Positions 13,463-20,129 of a stretch of DNA of 20,129 bases are shown here, piece by piece. The stretch's first letter is position 1. Each line of letters opens with the position of its first letter. Position numbers and translations under genes: made by a program. Source of the DNA: Saccoglossus kowalevskii (taxonomy: Eukaryota > Hemichordata > Enteropneusta > Harrimaniidae); assembly GCF_000003605.2 (NCBI RefSeq), contig NW_003148555.1:1-20129 (forward strand), read 5' to 3'. The notes below the pieces were generated by a model that saw nothing but the letters and a program-made list of their open reading frames with translations, was not told the DNA's origin and made no database searches.

Positions 13463-14277
13463 ACAAACGTAGATAAATGAGAAACTTAAACACACTCATA
13501 CACCATCTACACACATGTGAAAATTATACAAATCCAAACGTCATCTACACACGTAGATACATGAGAAACTTATACACACCCATACACCATCTACACACAT
13601 GTGAAAATTATACAAATCCTAACTTTATCTACAAACGTAGATGCATGAGAAACGTAAACACACCCATACACAATCTACACACATGTGGAAATTATACAAA
13701 TACAAACTTCATCTACACACGTAGATGCATGACAAACATATACACATCAATACACCATCTACACACATGTGAAAATTATACAAATACAAACTTCATCTAC
13801 ACACGTAGATACATGAGAAACTTATAGACACCCGTACACCATCTACACACATGTGAAAATTATACAAATACAAACTTCATCTACAAACGTAGATACATGA
13901 GAAACGTATACACATCCATAAACCATCTACACACATGTGAACATTATATAAATCCAAACTTCATCTACACACGTAGATACATGAGAAACGTATACACATC
14001 CATACACCATCTACACACATGTGAAAATTATACAAATACAAACTTCATTTACACACGTAGATGCATGAGAAACGTATACACATAAATACACCCTCTACAC
14101 ACATGTGAAAATTATACAAATACAAACTTCATCTACACACTTAGATACATGAGAAACTTATATACACCCATACACCATCTACACACATGTGAAAACTATA
14201 TAAATCCAAACTTCATCTACAAACGTAGATACATGAGAAACGTATACACACCCATACACCATCTACACACATGTGAA

Positions 14278-14745
14278 AATTATACAAATACAAACTTCAT
14301 CTACACACGTAGATGCATGAGAAACGTATACACATCAATACACCATCTACACACATGTGAAAATTATACAAATACAAACTTCATCTACAAACGTAGATAC
14401 ATGAGAAACGTATACACATCCATACACCATCTACACACATGTGAACATTATACAAATCCAAACTTCATCTACACACGTAGATACATGAGAAACGTATACA
14501 CATCCATACACCATCTACACACTTGTGAAAATTATACAAATACAAACTTCATCTACACACGTAGATGCATGAGAAACGTATACACATCAATACACCCTCT
14601 ACACATATGTGAAAATTATACAAATACAAACTTCATCTACACACGTAGATACATGAGAATCTTATAGACACCCATACACCATCTACACACATGTGAAAAC
14701 TATATAAATCCAAACTTCATCTACAAACGTAGATACATGAGAAAC
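14278..14745 (+). repeat. Repeated block at offset 1848, second copy
   Basis: Identical over 468 bases to 12430-12897, ending where CGTATA (14745-14750) replaces CATATA. It carries CACTTGTG, CACATATGTG and GAGAATCTTATAG, the same set found near 7644-8033. Confidence 0.82.
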
Positions 14746-15507
14746 GTATACACACCCATACACCATCTACACACATGTGACAATTATACAAATACAAACT
14801 TCATCTACACACGTAGATACATGAGAAACTTATACACACCCATACACCATCTACACACATGTGAAAATTATACAAATACAAACTTCATCTACACACGTAG
14901 ATGCATGAGAAACGTATACACATCAATACACCATCTACACACATGTGAAAATTATACAAATACAAACTTCATCTACAAACGTAGATACATGAGAAACGTA
15001 TACACATCCATACACCATCTACACACATGTGAACATTATACAAATCCAAACTTCATCTACACACGTAGATACATGAGAAACGTATACACATCCATACACC
15101 ATCTACACACATGTGAAAATTATACAAATACAAACTTCATTTACACACGTAGATGCATGAGAAACGTATACACATAAATACACCCTCTACACACATGTGA
15201 AAATTATACAAATACAAACTTCATTTACACACGTAGATGCATGAGAAACGTATACACATTAATACACCCTATACACACATGTGAAAATTATACAAATACA
15301 AACTTCATCTACACACGTAGATACATGAGAAACGTATACACACCCATACACCATCTACACACATGTGACAATTATACAAATACAAACTTCATCTACACAC
15401 GTAGATACATGAGAAACTTATACACACCCATACACCATCTACACACATGTGAAAATTTTACAAATACAAACTTCATCTACAAACGTAGATACATGAGAAA
15501 CGTATAC

Positions 15508-16557
15508 ACACCCATACACCATCTACACACATGTGAAAATTATACAAATACAAACTTCATCTACACACGTAGATGCATGAGAAACGTATACACATCAATA
15601 CACCCTCTACACACATGTGAAAATTATACAAATACAAACTTCATCTACACACGTAGATACATGAGAAACTTATAGACACACATACACCATCTACACACAT
15701 GTGAAAATTATACAAATACAAACTTCATCTACACACGTAGATACATGAGAAACGTATACACAACCATACACCATCTACACACATGTGAAAATTATACAAA
15801 TACAAACTTCATCTACACACGTAGATACATGAGAAACCTATACACACCCACACACCATCTACAAACTTGTGACAATTATACAAATCCAAACTTCATCTAC
15901 ACACGTAGATACATGAGAAACATATACACATCCATACACCATCTACACACATGTGAAAATTATACAAATACAAACTTCATTTACACACGTAGATGCATGA
16001 GAAACGTATACACATCAATACACCCTCTACACACATGTGAAAATTATACAAATACAAACTTCATCTACACACGTAGATACATGAGAAACGTATACACATC
16101 CATACACCATCTACACACATGTGAACATTATATAAATCCAAACTTCATCTACACACGTAGATACATGAGAAACGTATACACATCCATACACCATCTACAC
16201 ACATGTGAAAATTATACAAATACAAACTTCATTTACACACGTAGATGCATGAGAAACGTATACACATCAATACACCCTCTACACACATGTGAAAATTATA
16301 CAAATACAAACTTCATCTACACACGTAGACACATGAGAAACGTATACACACCCATACACCATCTACACACATGTGACAATTATACAAATACAAACTTTAT
16401 CTACACACGTAGATACATGAGAAACGTATACACAACCATACACCATCTACACACATGTGAAAATTATACAAATACAAACTTCATCTACACACGTAGATGC
16501 ATGACAAACGTATACACATCAATACACCATCTACACACATGTGAAAATTATACAAAT
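15508..16557 (+). repeat. Block X, first copy (1050 bp)
   Basis: Matches 17608-18657 at offset 2100 (25 monomers) with a single substitution at 16398 (T here, C in the other copy). Shared rare marks include GACACACATAC, GAAACCTATAC, CACACCATCTACAAACTTG and GTAGACACATG. The match breaks at 16558, where this copy continues into block Y and the other into block Z. Confidence 0.9.
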
Positions 16558-17542
16558 CCAAACTTCATCTACACACGTAGATACATGGGAAACTTATACA
16601 CACCCATACACCATCTACACACATGTGAAAATTATACAAATACAAACTTCATTTACAAACGTAGATAAATGAGAAACTTAAACACACTCATACACCATCT
16701 ACACACATGTGAAAATTATACAAATCCAAACTTCATCTACACACGTAGATACATGGGAAACTTATACACACCCATACACCATCTACACACATGTGAAAAT
16801 TATACAAATACAAACTTCATCTACACACGTAGTTGCATGAGAAACGTAAACACATCAATATACCATCTACACACATGTGAAAATTATACAAATACAAACT
16901 TCATCTACACACGTAGATACATGAGAAACGAATACACACCCATACACCATCTACACACATGTGAAAATTATACAAATACAAACTTCATCAACAAACGTAG
17001 ATACATGAGAAACGTATACACATCCATACACCATCTACACACTTGTGAAAATTATACAAATCCAAACTTCATCTATACACGTAGATACATGAGAAACGTA
17101 TACACATCCATACACCATCTACACGCATGTGAAAATTATACAAATCCAAACTTCATTTACAAACGTAGATAAATGAGAAACTTAAACACACTCATACACC
17201 ATCTACACACATGTGAAAATTATACAAATCCAAACTTCATCTACACACGTAGATACATGAGAAACTTATACACACCCATACACCATCTACACACATGTGA
17301 AAATTATACAAATCCTAACTTTATCTACAAACGTAGATGCATGAGAAACGTAAACACACCCATACACAATCTACACACATGTGGAAATTATACAATTACA
17401 AACTTCATCTACAAACGTAGATACATGAGAAACGTATACACAGCCATACACCATCTACACACATGTGAAAATTATACAAATACAAACTTCATCTACACAC
17501 GTAGATGCATGACAAACGTATACACATCAATACACCATCTAC
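16527..17542 (+). repeat. Block Y, right copy
   Basis: Partner of 3679-4694 at offset 12,848 with four substitutions. Here Y lies between the two copies of block X, whereas the left copy lies immediately after Z. The junction at about 16,527-16,557 is inside a monomer type (ATGACAAACG with CATCAATACACC) common to X, Y and Z, as expected for exchange between similar units. Confidence 0.85.
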
Positions 17543-17607
17543 ACACATGTGAAAATTATACAAATACAAACTTCATCTACACACGTAGATACATGAGAAA
17601 CTTATAG

Positions 17608-18657
17608 ACACCCATACACCATCTACACACATGTGAAAATTATACAAATACAAACTTCATCTACACACGTAGATGCATGAGAAACGTATACACATCAATA
17701 CACCCTCTACACACATGTGAAAATTATACAAATACAAACTTCATCTACACACGTAGATACATGAGAAACTTATAGACACACATACACCATCTACACACAT
17801 GTGAAAATTATACAAATACAAACTTCATCTACACACGTAGATACATGAGAAACGTATACACAACCATACACCATCTACACACATGTGAAAATTATACAAA
17901 TACAAACTTCATCTACACACGTAGATACATGAGAAACCTATACACACCCACACACCATCTACAAACTTGTGACAATTATACAAATCCAAACTTCATCTAC
18001 ACACGTAGATACATGAGAAACATATACACATCCATACACCATCTACACACATGTGAAAATTATACAAATACAAACTTCATTTACACACGTAGATGCATGA
18101 GAAACGTATACACATCAATACACCCTCTACACACATGTGAAAATTATACAAATACAAACTTCATCTACACACGTAGATACATGAGAAACGTATACACATC
18201 CATACACCATCTACACACATGTGAACATTATATAAATCCAAACTTCATCTACACACGTAGATACATGAGAAACGTATACACATCCATACACCATCTACAC
18301 ACATGTGAAAATTATACAAATACAAACTTCATTTACACACGTAGATGCATGAGAAACGTATACACATCAATACACCCTCTACACACATGTGAAAATTATA
18401 CAAATACAAACTTCATCTACACACGTAGACACATGAGAAACGTATACACACCCATACACCATCTACACACATGTGACAATTATACAAATACAAACTTCAT
18501 CTACACACGTAGATACATGAGAAACGTATACACAACCATACACCATCTACACACATGTGAAAATTATACAAATACAAACTTCATCTACACACGTAGATGC
18601 ATGACAAACGTATACACATCAATACACCATCTACACACATGTGAAAATTATACAAAT
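17608..18657 (+). repeat. Block X, second copy (1050 bp)
   Basis: Partner of 15508-16557, with one substitution. Its last 150 bases are also the first part of block Z, so X and Z overlap here at the shared unit with CACAACCATAC. Confidence 0.9.
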
Positions 18658-19695
18658 ACAAACTTCATCTACACACGTAGATACATGAGAAACTTATAGA
18701 CACCCATACACCATCTACACACATGTGAAAATTATACAAATACAAACTTCATCTACAAACGTAGATACATGAGAAACGTGTACACATCCATAAACCATCT
18801 ACACACATGTGAACATTATATAAATCCAAACTTCATCTACACACGTAGATACATGAGAAACGTGTACACATCCATACACCATCTACAGACATGTGAAAAT
18901 TATACAAATACAAACTTCATTTACACACGTAGATGCATGAGAAACGTATACACATTAATACACCCTCTACACACATGTGAAAATTATACAAATACAAACT
19001 TCATCTACACACGTAGATACATGAGAAACGTATACACACCCATACACCATCTACACACATGTGACAATTATACAAATACAAACTTCATCTACACACGTAG
19101 ATACATGAGAAACTTATACACACCCATACACCATCTACACACATGTGAAAATTATACAAATACAAACTTCATCTACAAACGTAGATACATGAGAAACGTA
19201 TACACACCCATACACCATCTACACACATGTGAAAATTATACAAATACAAACTTCATTTACACACGTAGATGCATGAGAAACGTATACACATCAATACACC
19301 CTCTACACACATGTGAAAATTATACAAATACAAACTTCATCTACACACGTAGACACATGAGAAACGTATACACACCCATACACCATCTACACACATGTGA
19401 CAATTATACAAATACAAACTTCATCTACACACGTAGATACATGAGCAACTTATAGACACCCATACACCATCTACACACATGTGAAAACTATATAAATCCA
19501 AACTTCATCTACAAACGTAGATACATGAGAAACGTATACACATCCATACACCATCTACACACATGTGAACATTATATAAATCCAAACTTCATCTACACAC
19601 GTAGATACATGAGAAACGTATACACATCCATACGCCATCTACACACATGTGAAAATTATACAAATCCAAACTTCATCTACACACGTAGATACATG
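18507..19695 (+). repeat. Block Z, right copy (about 1.19 kb)
   Basis: Partner of 2550-3739. It lacks the inserted G at 2739 and has GTG at 18778-18780 in place of GTA. Such high identity over 16 kb, near both ends of the array, is unusual beside the lower similarity of many neighbouring monomers. Confidence 0.88.
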
Positions 19696-19776
19696 AGAAA
19701 CTTATACACACCCATACACCATCCACACACATGTGAAAATTATACAAATACAAACTTCATCAACAAACGTAGATAA

Positions 19777-20129
19777 ATGAGAAACGTATACACAAGTCCA
19801 TACACCATCTACACACATGTGAAAATTATACAAATACAAACTTCATCTACTTACGTAGATACATGAGAAACGTATACACAAGTCCATACACCATCCACAC
19901 ACATGTGAACATTATACAAAATCCAAACTTTATCTACAAAGTTAGATACATGAGAAACTCATACACACCCATACACCATCTACACACATGTGAAAATTAT
20001 ACAAATCCAAACTTCATCAACAAACGTAGATACATGAGAAACGTATACACAAATCCATACACCATCTACACACATGTGAAAATTATACAAATACAAACTT
20101 CATCTACTACGTAGATACATGGAGAAACG
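19777..20129 (+). repeat. Irregular monomers at the right end
   Basis: Successive monomer starts at 19777, 19863, 19950, 20034 and 20119 give lengths of 86, 87, 84 and 85 bp. Indels are CACAAGTCC for CACATCC (near 19794 and 19880), an extra A near 19920, CACAAATCC near 20050, CTACTACG for CTACACACG near 20106, and an extra G near 20121. Substitutions such as TTAC for ACAC in the loop (19851) and AAAGTTAG for AAACGTAG (19938) also cluster. This is either the true decaying right edge of the array or unpolished sequence. The array still continues at the last base. Confidence 0.8.

Larger units (their letters stand above)
577..20129 (+). repeat. 84-bp tandem satellite array (about 231 monomers)
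   Basis: All repeat units point the same way and abut with no spacers. I number the consensus from ATGAGAAA (positions 1-8). Landmarks are GTATAC at 10-15, CATCTACACAC at 28-38, CACATGTG at 36-43, TTATAC at 48-53, a second CATCTACACAC at 66-76 and GTAGATAC at 77-84. The commonest monomer has about 37 A, 21 C, 19 T and 7 G, so the plus strand is poor in G. Monomers are nearly always 84 bp: six are 83 bp and two are 85 bp before 10,120, and none deviate from there to 19,776. Common variants are CTTATA or CGTATA at 9-14, GATAC or GATGC at 80-84, ACAC or AAAC in the loop at 73-76, and AATAC or AATCC near 56-60. GATGC is usually coupled with CATCAATACACC in the next unit. I see no sign that it is transcribed or coding. 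Its biological setting (heterochromatin, intron, subtelomere) cannot be told. Confidence 0.97.

Noticed and set aside
694-19776. Many forward open frames of 60 to 307 codons with a 28-residue repeat, as a repetitive protein family
   Set aside because: They are consequences of an 84-bp unit with one open frame. They start and stop at variant monomers, are broken by frameshifts, show mostly non-silent variation, and have no promoter, signal peptide or recognisable domain. The spaced Cys and His residues do not make a zinc-finger pattern.
694-19776. CRISPR array
   Set aside because: Repeats abut with no unique spacers, all parts of the 84-bp period are conserved, and no cas genes are present.
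694-19776. A single regular higher-order repeat period like that of alpha satellite
   Set aside because: Duplicated blocks lie at offsets of 4, 5, 20, 22, 23 and 25 monomers and at much larger distances, with overlapping, unequal endpoints. No one period covers the array.
577-20129. Telomeric or simple-sequence repeat
   Set aside because: The period is 84 bp with complex internal sequence. There is no short G-rich motif such as a telomere repeat.

Overview
This window is almost entirely one satellite DNA array. I see no protein-coding gene, rRNA, tRNA, transposase or CRISPR array. Bases 1 to about 576 are non-repetitive flank of ordinary composition. From about 577 to the last base the sequence is head-to-tail copies of an 84-bp monomer, all in one orientation. 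The start codon-like ATG that opens each monomer recurs from 713 to 19777 in exactly 227 steps (227 x 84 = 19068, minus a net 4 bases of indels), and about four more irregular monomers follow to the window end. The organism is probably a eukaryote, most likely an animal. This is inferred only from a large, AT-rich, strand-asymmetric satellite beside non-coding flank; the species cannot be told from the sequence.

Layout. (1) 1-576: flank, with a 22-bp perfect palindrome at 264-285, an 11-bp direct repeat around it and a CACGTG site at 288-293. (2) 577-649: a decayed monomer, roughly 70% like the consensus. (3) 650-693: a half-unit intermediate between the two halves of the modern monomer. (4) 694-19776: the homogeneous array. 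Every monomer from about 10,120 to 19,776 is exactly 84 bp. Earlier there are six 83-bp and two 85-bp monomers. (5) 19777-20129: four irregular monomers (86, 87, 84 and 85 bp) with clustered indels, either the decaying right edge or poorly polished sequence.

Inside the array, blocks of 4 to 25 monomers recur almost identically: offset 336 at 732-1431; offset 419 at 9541-10386; offset 1680 at 11099/12779; offset 1848 at 12430/14278; offset 1932 at 6530/8462; offset 2100 at 15508/17608; and about 12.8 and 16 kb between the two ends. Offsets are whole monomer numbers, apart from small shifts explained by individual indels. This fits in-register unequal exchange or segmental duplication. No single higher-order period rules the array.

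The 84-bp monomer is itself a diverged dimer of a 38-bp and a 46-bp half that differ by an 8-bp block (GTAGATAC). That block supplies one arm of a small inverted repeat found in most monomers. Because 84 is divisible by 3, one forward frame stays open for long stretches (up to 307 codons). The stops, frameshifts and mostly non-silent variation argue that these are not genes.
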